A stretch of 64,000 bases of DNA from Massariosphaeria phaeospora (lineage: Eukaryota > Ascomycota > Dothideomycetes > Pleosporales), in assembly GCA_011032825.1 (NCBI GenBank), contig JAADJZ010000008.1, forward strand, positions 620,001 through 684,000. The letters run 5' to 3'. The position numbers and the translations under genes were made by a program. Below the pieces are notes generated by a model that saw only the letters and a list, made by a program, of their open reading frames with translations, was not told the DNA's origin and searched no databases. Numbering within the stretch: the stretch's first letter is position 1; the number at the start of each line of letters is the position of its first letter. Positions 32,288-44,776 of the stretch are shown piece after piece.

Positions 32288-33713
32288 TATATCAGCAAGA
32301 GCAGATTGAGATATGATATTTCGAGTAGCAGTGGTATCTCGAGCCGTCGAAGTGTTCTCCGTCCAGATTTGGGAGAATACAGAAGTCGAGATTACTAGCA
32401 GCCGATAGATGCCCTATTTAACGAAAGTGAATGGCCCCTACGCAAGTAAGCAGCCATGCAGAGGGCACTGTCAGAAGCTAGACTGACGCCAAACATCGGC
32501 GCCTGCAGGCCAGGGAGCTGCTGGTAGGTCTGGTATCTACCCCGAGTGGGCCCGTTTACCCGCACGCATGGTGAGCCATATGCAGCCGTTTCATGCGCCA
32601 CAGTGACACTGGAGTTGCACCAAGGGTTGGAACTGCCGCCACGGCATTGTACTTGATCTCACAGTTCCAATTAACCCTTTCCTCAAGCCGGGTCGCCGTG
32701 CAGCACATATCCCTCTCTTTTCATTCTCGAAAGGCTGTCTCCCTGCTTGGATATCCGTGGCTTGGGTATGTATCTAGAAGAGTAGACGGGGTGGCGTAGT
32801 CTAGTTTCGACAAAACTAGCGTCGGTAATGTGCGCGGCAGCGATTGCCGGCGGAACTCTAGTTTCTCGATAGACTTAGACTACCGGGTTGAAGGTTTGGC
32901 CGGGCTCAACAAGCCAAACAGAGTCGAGGCATTACTGGATTGAAGCTAGACCGCCTGGCTTGTTTCCAAGTGCTACAAGTCGAACTTTATAACGCATCTG
33001 GTGGCAAGGCTGCGTTTTGATGGTCTCTTAGATATCGATGGCAATTGCGGGTTTCCGTTGCGTGGTCGGAGTGAAGTGTGATCCTGATCCTCCTCCGAGG
33101 GAGGACAACTTCGATTACTCAAGCGCCAGGTGATTGTTGACAGTTGCACAGAAAGTAGAGATTATCCTATCATAAGCCATTTCAGCTTAACCGCCGACGT
33201 TTGTTGTTGCCACATGGTCCTGCCAGTCCGCCTTAGTACACCTTTGGCTACATGCAGTGAAACATCTCCGGCGATTTGGTGGGTCAGATAAGTGCCACTC
33301 CGATGACAATCTCGTGCTTATCTTACCGTCCTCAACATAACATACTAGTGCTTTCTTCACAGATGGGTGGCCAATGGGTCGGTTATTCGCGAGATCATTC
33401 GTGTACTGCGTATATCCAATTTGAACAGTTCAGTGTCTTGCGGTTGAAGGCTCCCCTCTACCGCCTCGTGAAGGGAGAGAGAGCGATGGTAGCGGTTTTA
33501 ACAAAGTACATAGAGACATATGGATTCGGTGTGTAGGGTCGGGAAATCTTAGGCCTGCAGACTTCTGATAAAGACAATCTTCGAGCTTCAGCTACGGATG
33601 GTAAGTTACATTAGCTTGCGCCTTTCAAAAGCTGACATCGCGCAACCCACGGATCACCTAGTTTCTAATCTTCGTGCGTTCGCCTTAGTGGTCGATTAAA
33701 GTTATACAGCTCG
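32288..33713. other. Intergenic, no gene; contains a palindromic segment
   Basis: About 1.4 kb between two minus-strand genes with only short frames. Besides the palindrome at 32795-32884 nothing is recognised. The promoter of the SnoaL-like gene is presumably within the first few hundred bases. Confidence 0.55.
32795..32884. repeat. Short imperfect palindrome (~90 bp)
   Basis: GTAGTCTA at 32796-32803 faces TAGACTAC at 32876-32883. Inside, CTAGTTT at 32801-32807 is repeated inverted at 32813-32819 and directly at 32858-32864. It may be a small foldback remnant or chance; no target-site duplication is obvious. Confidence 0.4.
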
Positions 33714-34742
33714 CTATGAAGTTGTACACAAGGAGTAGAATCGGGAGCTCACAGAAAGCGCAGGATTCATCGACTGTTGACGCCCACAGTATCCCTCGCG
33801 ACTAGTTCTAACTCGCTTTACAAAAGCGCCGCCTCGACCTCGCTCACTATCTCTCCACAGGCGGTCCAAAGTGAACAGTCCGTAAAGTTTCGAACCAACG
33901 AAGATCGTCAGGCCAAAGCGTATCAGATGGTACAGCGTGTGTTCCGGTTGTAGTTCCCAGTCAAGTCGATCTTCGTCCAGGGTCCTTAGGCTTAACTCGT
34001 ATTCTATGTGTATTATAGTTGTCATTATGCACTCCCAGAGTGCTTTCAGAAAGACTACAAAAGGTTCGTCTTCGACGTGTTGTTGAGAGGCGTGTCTTGG
34101 GTATGTGTGCGGGGTTCGCGAATGTGCTAACTGCGGGTTGGAGTGAGGTCCAATGTATGTCTACAGCAAGAGAGTTAGTAGCATAACTTTAGGCAGTGAA
34201 TTGATACTCACACCTAAGGAATGAGACTTCTGTAGATGTTTGGACGAAGTTGTTGTTTCGTAGCGAGATTTCATTGCGGATTTCTTTGGGGAAAGTGCAG
34301 TTGAACGTCTCTCAAGGGGGTCGGATGATAAGTCCTTCGTCTTGGTTGATACAGATATCTGTAACATAAAAAGTTAGAAACAGGTACTCAAGCATTGATC
34401 AGTACTTACCGTGCTACTGTGACGTGTTTTGCCAACAGCTAGAGAAGAATTTCGGTCGAGTGTTTCTCTTCGATTCATGCTGTTGCTTGATTGTCGCTTG
34501 GCCTGCTGTTGTGTGCTCACAGATCGCCGCGGCTTCGTCGGTGGGGTCTTGGTGAGCTCGTCTGCGAAGCGGACTCGCTTCTTGGGGGACTTCGACGGCG
34601 GCGGCGCCATGGTGTCGTGGGCCGTGGCAGCAGCAGTAGCGGCGGCAGATGGCAGTTGCGTCGATGTCGTCGTTGAAATCGAGCTCGCAGGAAGAGGAAC
34701 CTCAGAGTCACGAGATATATAAGGATTTTCTTTCCAAGGCAA
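33714..34742 (-). CDS. Unknown protein with a KKRVRFAD motif
   Basis: Three exons (34410-34742, 34212-34358, 33714-34160; two 51-bp introns, phase 0) give 308 residues. Both introns have GTAAGT or GTGAGT donors and CTAAC branch sites, and the joined frame stays open for the full length, which supports a real gene. The N-terminal ~110 residues are Ser/Thr/Ala-rich, with KKRVRFAD at about residues 55-62. This fits the RVxF docking consensus for protein phosphatase 1, but the link to PP1 is inference. The C-terminal exon is a different kind of sequence: a mixed alpha/beta-looking region with a hydrophobic stretch (YHLIRFGLTIFVG) and a basic tail. Met45 could be an alternative start just before the motif. 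No family recognised. The gene diverges from the PIPK gene, 444 bp away. Confidence 0.65.
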
Positions 34743-35186
34743 CCGCCAATAATTTGCGAACCACGGATCGTTGATATTGACAAGTACCTAATCCCAGTAT
34801 CCTGATTGAACACAATGATTAACACCCACCACACGATAAACTAACTATGGCCACGCTGCTCTCGCAGCACAAGGCAGCCACATCACATCACAATGCGGTA
34901 GTGGGGAGCGCGTTAGTTGACCCGACTTTAATTGTATCTTCGCGTGGCGAGTGGGTGCACAGGAAGTTGCGATAGTTGACGGGTGGGATAGAACAAAAGC
35001 TGTGAACGATGTCGGGGCCCTTCGCCAAGCCAATGACGTAACTGCTTGTTGTTGGTGATGCGCTTCACCTGCACCAACCTTACGCCGGTGCACTTGCCAG
35101 ACAGACGAACACTGAACCCGACGGACACCATTCTACCTTTGACTACTTCGCCACGGCCATCCATCACAGCAGGACAAGAAGCAGCC
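34743..35186. promoter_or_regulatory. Shared upstream region of the unknown gene and PIPK gene
   Basis: 444 bp between diverging start codons. No specific operator was recognised. The label is based on gene geometry. Confidence 0.55.
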
Positions 35187-36375
35187 ATGGGCCGTCGACA
35201 GCGCCTGATCAGCACGTCTATCCTCGGCGCCATCTTCAAGACCAAATCCACCAAAGATGCAGAAAAGGCACCCGGGCTTCTCGCGCGGCTCCTCGCGTTT
35301 TTCGCAGTATTTCAGCTCGCGCTTTCCCGATACCGAGAACAGCTATTCAAGAAGCTTAGGAGTGATGTATGGCAAATCGAAGAGGAGGAGTACTCGGAGT
35401 CCTTTCGATCGCCTAGTCGCGGCAAAAGAACCGACCTCATTGCAATAGGCGATCTTGGATACTCTGGCTCTGTATGTAACACATCTTCTTTCTTGTACGG
35501 AACATTCCTGACAAGAAATTGTCAACCAGGTTTTCTTCACCACGCCGAACGGGAAGTTCCTGATCAAATCGCTTCCGCGCCAGTTCGAGCAGTCATTCTT
35601 CCGCCAGCGACTCCTAGATCCGTATGTTGAGCACATGGAGCTCAACCCCGCGTCCCTCCTAGTCCGCATAACCGATCTATTGTATTCGCCGACAGCGACT
35701 CTCGGTGCTACCATAGGGGTCACACCCTCACACCATCTGGTGATGGAGAACATTCTCTACGGCAAGTCAGAGTGCGCTCGGGACGACCAAAAGAAATGGG
35801 AGACATATGACCTCAAGCCGAACGATTACTTCTATCCTGAGCGAGACATCGCGGGCGGCAAGCTGGCTCCGCAGAGCGTCAAAGACCGTCTCATTGACGA
35901 ATTCCCCGACAAGGTCCGGGTCTCGGTCGATCAAAAAGAGGAGCTAGTTGCGCAGCTGCTGAGAGACACGAAAATTCTGAACGAAGCCAATGCGGTCGAT
36001 TACAGTCTCTTTCTTGTTCGCTATCCTGCTTCCACGGCATCGGTCGACAATGGGGAAGTCCCAGTACCGCCGGGTAAGGGTTCCCCCTGGCGCTCGGGCG
36101 TAGTCTCTAGCGACAAGAAATGGATCTATCGCGTGATCATGATCGACTTTTTCTGGGCGAGGGATGCTCTCCAAGCAATGGCCATGACGGGACTAGTGAA
36201 GTCGTTCAATCTCTTGAAGTGGGGAAGAGATCATGGACCCATGAGTATCACGACATCGAGTGATGAGTACAGATCCCGATTCTTACGGATGGTGGACAAT
36301 CTCGTCGAAGTGGAAGACAGTGCGGGGAGACCCGCGGGAGAAGTGCGGAGCCCACATCTCCAGGGAAGTGCTTAG
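35187..36375 (+). CDS. Short PIPK-fold phosphatidylinositol phosphate kinase-like protein
   Basis: Two exons (35187-35471, 35530-36375; intron 58 bp, phase 0) give 376 residues. The start is the ATG at 35187 (MGRRQRL); the upstream in-frame ATG at 35046 is less likely. The PIPK catalytic core is visible in order: glycine-rich GDLGYSGSVFFTT (split by the intron), the ATP-lysine strand GKFLIKSLP, FEQSFFRQRLLDPY, SLLVRITDLLYS, the NAVDYSLFLVRY motif (the MDYSLL block of PIPKs), the metal-binding strand YRVIMIDFF, and the C-terminal SDEYRSRFLRMV that corresponds to the YAxRF end of the family. It has no FYVE, chaperonin-like or MORN extension, so it is a minimal fungal PIPK-type protein; whether it makes PI(4,5)P2 is inference. 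A membrane-proximal hydrophobic helix (LLARLLAFFAVFQLAL) lies near residues 32-47. Confidence 0.85.
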
Positions 36376-36600
36376 GAAGACCCAAACATCCAACACGTAT
36401 GGCTGTTTCCTTACTTTTCTAATATTTGCAGCCGACAGTTGAGGTTTGGTACAGATGAACATACATTGATACCCACGCGTACCTAATTAAATGACTCTTC
36501 TTTTCAACGTTCCGATCTTATCCCGTGAGGAGGCGATCCGGGGTGGGACACCCTTGGACTCTGAGCGAAGCATCAACCAACCGATGGCGCCGATGCTACC

Positions 36601-36624
36601 GTTCTAACGTTCTAACGTTCTAAC
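36601..36624. repeat. GTTCTAAC octamer x3
   Basis: Three perfect tandem copies of GTTCTAAC, downstream of the PIPK gene and about 150 bp before the foldback element. Confidence 0.9.
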
Positions 36625-36778
36625 GCCATAACGAGGGATCAATACGGTGTACCTAGCAACTAGGCCTGCCACTACACCCTGCTAACCCCATCCGCCTGGT
36701 ACTGGGTGCAGGAACCAACTGCTCCGAGACCTGAAGCGAAACCCCACAGCAACATCAATCACGAACGAAGCGACGCGT

Positions 36779-37121
36779 TACATCTAACCCACTGAATCGT
36801 CACGTCCAACCCACTGGATCTTACGTACGCTGGATTATCTCTTGCTGGTATCTCCTGTACAGTTTTTAAACTGGAAGGCTCTGCCCTCTATACCTTGCTA
36901 TTGCTACGCAGCTAACAATTATAATTCTAGGACCATACAAGGCAAGGTGTAGTAACTATAGGTGTAGAAACAGCAAAGTGCAGCGACAGCAAGGTACAAA
37001 AAGGCAGGGCCTTGTCATAATTAAAAACCGTATAGGAGATACTGGCAAGAAATAATCTGGCGTATCGAGATGCTGACACATTCTAATGGGTTAGACGTAC
37101 CGATTCAGTGGGTTAGATGTA
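36779..37121. mobile_element. MITE-like foldback element with ~130-bp terminal inverted repeats
   Basis: The sequence begins TACATCTAACCCACTGAATCG and ends in its reverse complement, with the flanking TA (36779-36780 and 37120-37121) as a candidate target-site duplication. The arms are about 36781-36909 and 36990-37119. They remain alignable through several shared words: CTGGATTAT against CCAGATTAT, TATCTCCTGTACAG against TATCTCCTATACGG, CTCTGCC against CCCTGCC, and TACCTTGCT in both. Many differences are C/T or G/A. A loop of about 80 bp separates the arms. There is no coding capacity, so this is a non-autonomous element. A TA duplication and TIRs starting CA are compatible with a Tc1/mariner-derived MITE, but the superfamily is inference. 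Confidence 0.8.
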
Positions 37122-37141
37122 ACACGTCGCCGAACGAACAA

Positions 37142-37170
37142 CTCGACTCGACTCGACTCGCCTCGCCTCG
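37142..37170. repeat. CTCGA/CTCGC 5-bp tandem repeat
   Basis: Successive five-base units ACTCG then CCTCG, about six copies, just outside the right end of the foldback element. Confidence 0.85.
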
Positions 37171-37880
37171 CATCGTGAAACTTAAACTCCTGCACAAGAC
37201 GTGTGAACAGCCTGCCGGCACGCCTTGCTCAACGCATGCTCAACGCGGCAACCCGAAACGAAACTGAGGTGCAGTGGTGTGGTGGTGCGGTAGGAACCAA
37301 CAGGCGAGGGTTGGGTTGCTGTTGCAACATGCGGGACCAACGGTGCTAAATACCTGGGCGCTGTCGGGTCTTGAAGATCCAACTTTTCTAGATGTTATTC
37401 AAGATCCGGGTACATGTCTTGTTGTCGCTTCTCCGAACGGTCGGGAGAGTCTTTGAAGCAGGGCGGGCAATGCAATGCAACGCAACGGGGTGGAGTCTGG
37501 AGGGTGGGGCAACGCAACGGGTTCAACGGCGGTCGGCCGCTGCACGATTTGAAAGCGAGGATATGGCTTTGAGAGCGCAGAAATGGAAATGCAATGGAAG
37601 TTGGAGTGAAGGTCGTGATTGGGTGGAGTGTTGGGAATGGTGCAATAGCGTTCGTGGTCTGGTCTGGTCTGGGTAGTGAACGGTGCACGGGCGACCTGAG
37701 AAATTCCGCATCACAGCGTATTGGATGCTTGTCACATTAGCGGTCGTATGTACTGTTTGTTTATTGTGATTGTTGGTGGTGGTGAGAAAAAGACGTTCCG
37801 ACTAACGTTGATCACTATCCCTAGCTCGAGTGTACAGTTGCCCCCGGCCACTGCTACGTCACCAGTCAACCTGGACATGG

Positions 37881-37914
37881 ACAACAACAAACAACAACAA
37901 CAACAACAACAACA
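37881..37914. repeat. CAA trinucleotide repeat
   Basis: About eleven ACA/CAA units with one extra A, in non-coding DNA. Confidence 0.9.
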
Positions 37915-40900
37915 GCGGCCCTGCTCTGCTATCTGTTGCATGCACCAAGCTGAGTCTAGCGGGTAGAAGCGCAAAGTCAGAGGTTCGAGCGGTGCGGCAC
38001 GTGCTTCACGTTCGCATGCCATGCTATGCATGCGTTGCACTACCTACCGACGGACTGGACTGGCCATGTGTTTCACTTTCCGGTTATGAAGATAACGTTG
38101 CGGGTTGCAGTAGCTAATGCTCTTGCTGCTACTGCAACCTGGAAGAGCGGAATCAGAACTGCTGATGGTGTGTATAGGTCCTGTCGATCAATGGTAGAGG
38201 CAGTAAGACGTTCCGACACACCGGCCGTAGATCATGCAATATGCGACAATTACGATGCTTAGATGGATGTCCATTAATTATGAGATAGCTTATGTGTGTA
38301 AAGCGCAAACGACAGTGACGACTTCGAACCCGGTTTAGAAGCGTCGGGCTTTTTTTTCTCGCTTCGGGGCATTTGACTTCGGGGAGTTGATTGATGCGTA
38401 CCTGGTATGGTATTAAGCCGGTATATGGACAGATACATGATTGGAATCCGATCGCGAGGTTCGCGGGTCGGCGACATTACGGCTAACGACACACAGCAGT
38501 GGCCTATTAAACTGTTGAAGACGCTTTCTGAGCGACTGTGTTGGGTGCCTGCAGGAAAAACGGTAGGAATGCAGACGAGGCTGCGGCGGATAGAGACGAA
38601 TGGGCTCGGCGTTGGAGGCTGTTGGGGTTGGTTTGTAGACAGGCGGGGGGGTGGAGCGGGACCAACGGCTGGCGTGCATGATTTTGATGTCTTTGTAGAT
38701 AGAGATTGATAATGGCGGCACAGTTCGATTTTGAGTTTCTCAGCTAGACTGGAGCTTGTTTGTCGGTTTGCTGGAAGGGGAAGTCGTGCCGTACATGAGC
38801 GCTTTGCGCGGAGAATAAACTTGTCCGGAACCGGGTGGCCTTTGCGTAGCATGTTGCTTGGTCGGTGAACTCATTTGTGATTGGTTCCAAAGGAGCGAAC
38901 AAAAATGACTCGTTGGGGAAGCAGTGTACAACTTCGACGGTACTAGGTAGGTAGGTCTTTTCGAAGATAGTGGTGGTCCGACTGCTACGAACATGAGGGA
39001 CATGACCACGTTCCGAGCCTCGTCAGAACGTAGTGCCTTGCTAAGCAGACGATTGAGAAGGGGAAGAATGAATAGACCCGCTGAGGATGAAAATATTGGA
39101 GATCATCCATGGATGAAGTAGGGAAAGTATTTTCTGAGTTTCCCACTTGGATCGCCCGGGATTAGCGTCGCATATACGCAACTTACGCCCTGTGCCCGGA
39201 ACAATCACCCTGCACTGCAAGTGATCTGTTCTCACATCCTCCGATCATCGGGTAGCATCCGGGCGTAGTTCGCCTTACTGTGGTCTGTTCAGCGGCAGAG
39301 GTGGCGAGTATCGGAGTTGAAGGCATCTGCCCGAGACGAACGACGTGTTCTTCGTACGCTTCCCTCAAACTCCTTACGCCTCCTTCGAATGTAAGAAGAT
39401 GGTCGAGATGATACGTTGCAGACAAAATTGCAACGTGTGTAGACGTATCGCAGTGGATCTGACACAGCAGGAGTTGCTATGTCGTCAAAAGGCCCATAGC
39501 ATTCCGCGGAGCAATTGCATCTCGGTGACTGGAACGTTTCCTTGCTATTTCTGAAACTTATCGACCAATAGACGAAAGAGAGAGGTCTTGGAAATAGAAC
39601 GCACGTCAGTATGCTTATATGCTTACTTGGGCCTAACAGCATGCACAATGTGGGGTTCATGGTTGCGGCAGTGCCAGAGGTCGACGTTGAATCGCGAGTG
39701 TCCTAAAATAGCACAAACTCGTACGTCGTATGCACCTCGCTCGGAGGTTCTTCGCGTACATCAGTGTGGTAGTGAGGAGTGAGTAGTGAGTAGCGAATAG
39801 TCAGAAGAACCGGGTCTCGTAAGGTCAGGCGACCTGTTTGATAGATAACTGCGAGTAGCACTGACTGTTTGGGGGGTAGACCAAGGAGGGGCGGGTTGTG
39901 AGGGAAATATTGTAGGGCGATAATGCTTACCTTACGACAGCTCTCACCCCAGCTGCCCCGGATGCGCTGAATGGGGTATAGAGACGAAGAACGGCATTGG
40001 TCCCTGGGCAGACGGTGCCTACGTGAGACTCGGCCATTGTCATCCGAATGTCTGCGTGGTGAGGGTATGGTGATGGTGTGCCATCGTCCCTGGGTAGGTG
40101 GCAGTATACAAGTGGGTACGTCAGATGTATCCCGACTTCCGAGAGGGGGGGTAGCAGCCTGCATCGCATTGCCATGCATTCGTTCGTACACCAGGCCCGC
40201 AATCGGCCTTGGCTGGGCGGAAGACACGACATCGGAAAGCTAGAGGCGGCGGAAACGAGGAGGACACGAGGTCGTCGACGAGTATGCACGCCGCCGTGGT
40301 GTCGTCTGGCTGCGCCGCACCCAATCACCCGGCACCGGACTCGTGTGGCCATGAACGGCTGTGCGACGCAGCCAAGGCGAGAAGTAGGGAGGGGAGGCTG
40401 GGTGGTAGATGGGCAGTCGACGGTTCGGGTGGTCGTTCGGGCGGCAGTCGGTCGCCAGCGATGGCTCCAGTGTCCACGACCCACGACGTGAAACGAGACA
40501 CGCAACGGCGCGCGCTCGCTGGCCGCCGCCGCGAAGGAACGGAGGAGGGCAGGCCCAACTCCTGCGCGGCTGTTGGTGGTGGTCACGGCCGTCGCCCGGG
40601 CGCACAGTGGGGGGAGGCACCGCCAGGGCCGCCGCCACGAACGCCAGGCTCGCCCCGCCGTCCTCGCGCTCGGAAGCCGTCAGCCTCTACCAAAATAGCC
40701 CCGAACTGGGCGTAGATAGTGACCCTCGACCGCCCCACCACCACCAGCGACGGCGCCTGAGGGTCCAACATGGCCAGAAGCGCGTGCCGTGTGCGCGACC
40801 ACCAAACGGCTGCCCTCTGCCGCTGCAGCGCGCTGTGGGGAGGCCATGGTGAAGGGCGCGCCATAGAAGAACACCGCACCTGGGCTCTCTCGGGCTCCGT

Positions 40901-41125
40901 CGCTGTCTCTTCTCTCCTCCGCCCCAAATGTCGCCCATAGGCCCGAACGCGCCAGTCTCTCGTGTCCTCCCCAGCACATCTGATGTCAGCTCGCCTTCCG
41001 AGCTCTAGCGTCACGTTTATTTCGGGCCCTTGTATGCCTCATCAGCCTGCGCCAGGCCCAGCTGCAGTGTGCACTATTACTATTCTGGAACGTGCGTCTG
41101 TATACATCGTGGACACCCTGCCACC

Positions 41126-44100
41126 ATGGCCTCTGCCCCCGACTCTGGCTTCTTCGAGTCCTTCGCAAAAACACGTTCTCTGATCAAAGAGCAAACAACC
41201 CGCACCCGCACCCTCCTCCGTTGTCGGAGTCTCCAGTTTTTCTCACCCAAGGAAAAGGAACCCCCACGGCAGCCCAATCACCGGCCTTTGCCCAGCTCGG
41301 ACCAGGGCCTTGTGCGAAACACAGCGCCTCCCTCGCCCGCAAAGAAAGACGGGGGCTCCATCAAGAGTAGGATGCTATCCAAGAAAAGCAAGCCAACCAA
41401 GAACCCGGGCACTATTCTGCGCGCCGTTCCACCAGCTACCACTCCCCTCTCGCCACTGGAGCGAGACATGGTGACTCTGCCAAACCAGGAAATCATATCT
41501 AGCATCGACACTTCGCCAACTTTCGACCGGGATGGCCAGTTGTCTATCAGATCATTTCCACAGAGCCACATCGCCCGTCAATATAGAGGTAGCAGCGCAG
41601 CATCTACCCTCTCCTCCATCAAGGCTGGCACAGAGATGAAGTTCTTCTCGAGTAACCACTCAGTCAACGGTTCGATTGGTACATATAAACACGGGAGGAT
41701 AGAGTGGGAACAAAGGGAGAACCCAGCATCACACAGCTCAGTAAGCAGGGGTCGGGGGCCCAGGATACAGGTCGTGATACCGAACGCGCAACGCAACCGG
41801 CCACTTCCAACCAGTCCTTTCTTCAACAACCCACAAAACAACAGCCATATTCGATCAGCGTCGGTTGAGATCGAAACTGTGGACGACTCGTCGCCAGAGG
41901 CGGAGCCTGCAGCGCCTGTGGAGCTCGATACTACCCCACTACGTCCATCGAGAGACTCTGATCTGTCTACTCAGTCGCAGGCATCGAAGCCTATTACAGA
42001 AAGGGCAAGCCAAGCTATCTCTCGAGGGGGACACTCGTCTGATGATTCTCACGGAGATGATTCGTCTTCCACATACAGCGATCGTTCGTCAGCAACAAGT
42101 GCTGAAATAGGAAGTCCAATCATGTCGCAAAGAACTTTGAAGCTTCACAAACGCTCGGCCAGCGCTGTCTTTTCAGTTCACAGTCCCGTTCTTGCAGGGG
42201 TCTTTGATTCACCACCACGTGTGACATCGAAGTCCGTGGGCCCGGGTGCTGAAACCGGACCCCTGGAGACATCTCCGTTGCGGCCCCAGCGTCGCTATGC
42301 ACCGCATCCTCCCATCGAAGAGGACCTGGAGTTTATACCTACCTGCGCGCTCCGTCCCCTGCGCCTAGTTTCGAAAAATTCACTTTCGCGAACGTCAACC
42401 ATTCGCAAACCGTCAGGTTGTGGCACCCGACGTCTCTCATCGAACCCAGCTATGGGAGTCATCAACCAGGCGATCAGCCGATCCAAGACTAGACATTTCG
42501 CGTCTAGTCTACCCAGCCCCACACTCAGCGAAGCCGAAATCGACCTTCAACAGGAACTCTCTTCATTCGTCGATGACCACCTCAGCACTGCAACGGATGA
42601 CTACGACCTGAACCCGTTTAACTGGGACGATCTACTCTCACGCGATGACTTCGTCACTTCCCCACCTCTGGCGTCGCCATTTTCTATGCCGCGCAAAGAT
42701 TCTATTACTATCGAGATGCCCATCTCCCCTCCAGTGCTACCGCCCAGGTCCAGCAAGCGCGATTCGATGCGTCCCGGTGCTTTCGATGGTTTCCGCTTAT
42801 CACATGTCCCTACCGATCACATCGCTTCTCAGTTCAGCCGGATACGGTCTTCGAAGAAAACCACACATCTATCTATCGTTATCCCCCATTCCAAGAGAAT
42901 GACCGACGACTTCGTTCTCTCGCCAATCCCGATTCCACCCAAGGCCGTGAAGCGGACTATTACCCCTGCAGTGGCCGAGAATGTTATCCTTACCATCCTG
43001 CGGAATATGGAAAGTCTTGATGACCTCTTTACTACCGCGATTGTCAACCGCGGCTTCTACCGCGTGTTCAAGCGCCATGAGCTCGACTTGATGAAGGCCA
43101 CTCTGCGAAGGTCGTCGCCGCCTGCTTGGGAGCACCGAGAAATATGCTACCCCGGCCACGACCAACTTGATGAAGAAAACCTTGAAATCGCAAGGCAAGA
43201 CTATACACCTACATCCTATCTTCAATATTACACACGCGACGTGTACATTATTGCAGCCCTCAAGTCTCTGATAAAGGACAAGTGCCAAGAATTTATGCGA
43301 GCCGAGATTGCCACCGCAATAGTAAGCGAGGACCAGACGGAATCTGCTCGGGTGGACGATGCACTTTGGCGTATCTGGACCTTTTGCAAGATATTTGGCT
43401 CGGGCAAGGGACGAGAAGGCGACATCGTCGCTCAAATGGACTGGCTCAAGGGTGGTGAACTGGTACATCAGCACACTTGCACTCACAGCATCTTCACAAC
43501 AGATTCACTCGACATGAACGACACACTAGCAAGCGCCCCCGAATGCTTCGCAATGGGCAACGAGGGCGGTTTGTCTGCCGAGCAGCTATTCGACATTATG
43601 GAATTGTGGAAGTGTCTGGGCGTCTTGCTGCAACCCTTTGAGGGACGCACCATACAAGCGCGCGAGTATGGCGTCTATGAGCATACCAATGTTCGAGGAG
43701 GTGACATTGATGGCGAAGAGATGGCACTCGGTAAGTTTATTTCTCATATTAACACACATGTACAAAACTAATTTTTTTTAGATGAATGGGCATATTTTCT
43801 CCTCACTTTCGGACTATCTTCTGTTCTGGAACTTGCTGTTCTCTGCGATAATTCGGACCCCTCGGCCTTCATCCACGCCTCGGATAGAGGATGGATGAAT
43901 TGGGATCCTCCCGTCTCGGGCGGCACCCGCGGGAGCTTTCTCAAAGATGCCGCATCACGTGTCTATGAAGATAAGATCGCCCTAATCTACGCCGAAAGCT
44001 CGACAAAGGAGGTTCAGCGACAGCTCTCCAAACAAAGAATCCAGCGTCATATAACTCAACTCCGCCAACGTAACGGCGACCGCCTGCCGCAGATTACGAT

Positions 44101-44776
44101 GAGCGACGAACGCCCTTTTAGCGAGTGGGAAGACGTTATCGACAACTTGAGCCGACCACGTCCTCCGCCTTCAGCTGGATCTAACCTAGTATCACATATT
44201 CCATCTTTGCGATCTGCAGCCTCAACCTCAGCAATAGGTCACGAATACGCCTCTTCCGTGTCCGACCTATCTCCAATCAGAGATCCTCGTCCCCCGCCTC
44301 GATCCGACTCCCCTCCAAGACGCACAGTCGCGCAACCCCTTCTCCCCTCGCCGCCACCCTCCACCATTGCCAGCGCTCCCAGCGTAGCCGACTGGGACCA
44401 CAGACACAGTATAGCGCCCAGCCTCATGCCTTCCATCGACGAGCACCCTGCCTTCCGCCGCCGCCGCGAATCCATCCCCGACATGCCATCTCTCCAAAGC
44501 CACCCCGCCATGCGCGGACACCGGCGCGACCGCAGCACTGCGCCCAGCACGTCCTCCAGCAACCGCTCCGAGGACCATCCGGCGTTCCAACAGCACCCGC
44601 GCCAGCTCAACATCTACAACAACGACAACGCCGAGAACTCGGCTGACAAGGCTGTCTATCGCATTGTCGAGATGGGCTTCACGGCCGAAGAGGCAAAATA
44701 CGCGCTACGCATGACGGACCTCGGCAGCGGTCTAAGAGTCGAGGCCGCTGTTGAGCTGCTTCTTACCAGCATATAA
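41126..44776 (+). CDS. Large UBA-domain protein
   Basis: Two exons (41126-43730, 43782-44776; intron 51 bp, phase 1) give 1,199 residues. The start at 41126 has a good context (CCACCATGG) and is preferred to an in-frame ATG at 41030. The first ~600 residues are Ser/Pro-rich and disordered. A folded middle part runs from about VAENVILTILRNMESLDDLFTTA (F-box-like helices) through the intron (EEMAL-DEWAYFLLTFGL) to the RGWMNWDPP block. A second Pro/Ser-rich linker follows, then a C-terminal UBA domain (about residues 1155-1198) with YRIVEMGFTAEEAKYALR and VEAAVELLL, the MGF loop that contacts ubiquitin being intact. It is a conserved filamentous-ascomycete protein; a role in ubiquitin recognition is inferred from the UBA domain only. 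Confidence 0.88.

Larger units (their letters stand above)
37124..41125. other. Gene-poor region with microsatellites, GC-rich near 40.2-41.0 kb
   Basis: About 4 kb between the foldback element and the UBA gene. Short frames only; the longest (minus 38274-38852 and minus 39927-40586) have no family resemblance. The last ~0.9 kb is GC-rich and directly precedes the UBA gene, so it is likely promoter and leader. Simple repeats are listed separately. Confidence 0.5.

Noticed and set aside
38300..38370. Possible minus-strand tRNA (GGTTCGAA-like word)
   Set aside because: The flanking bases do not form a T-arm or acceptor stem; other TTCGAA words in the window also failed.
38274..38852. 192-codon minus-strand ORF
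   Set aside because: Low-complexity, no recognised domain or splice pattern, in a repeat-rich gene-poor stretch.
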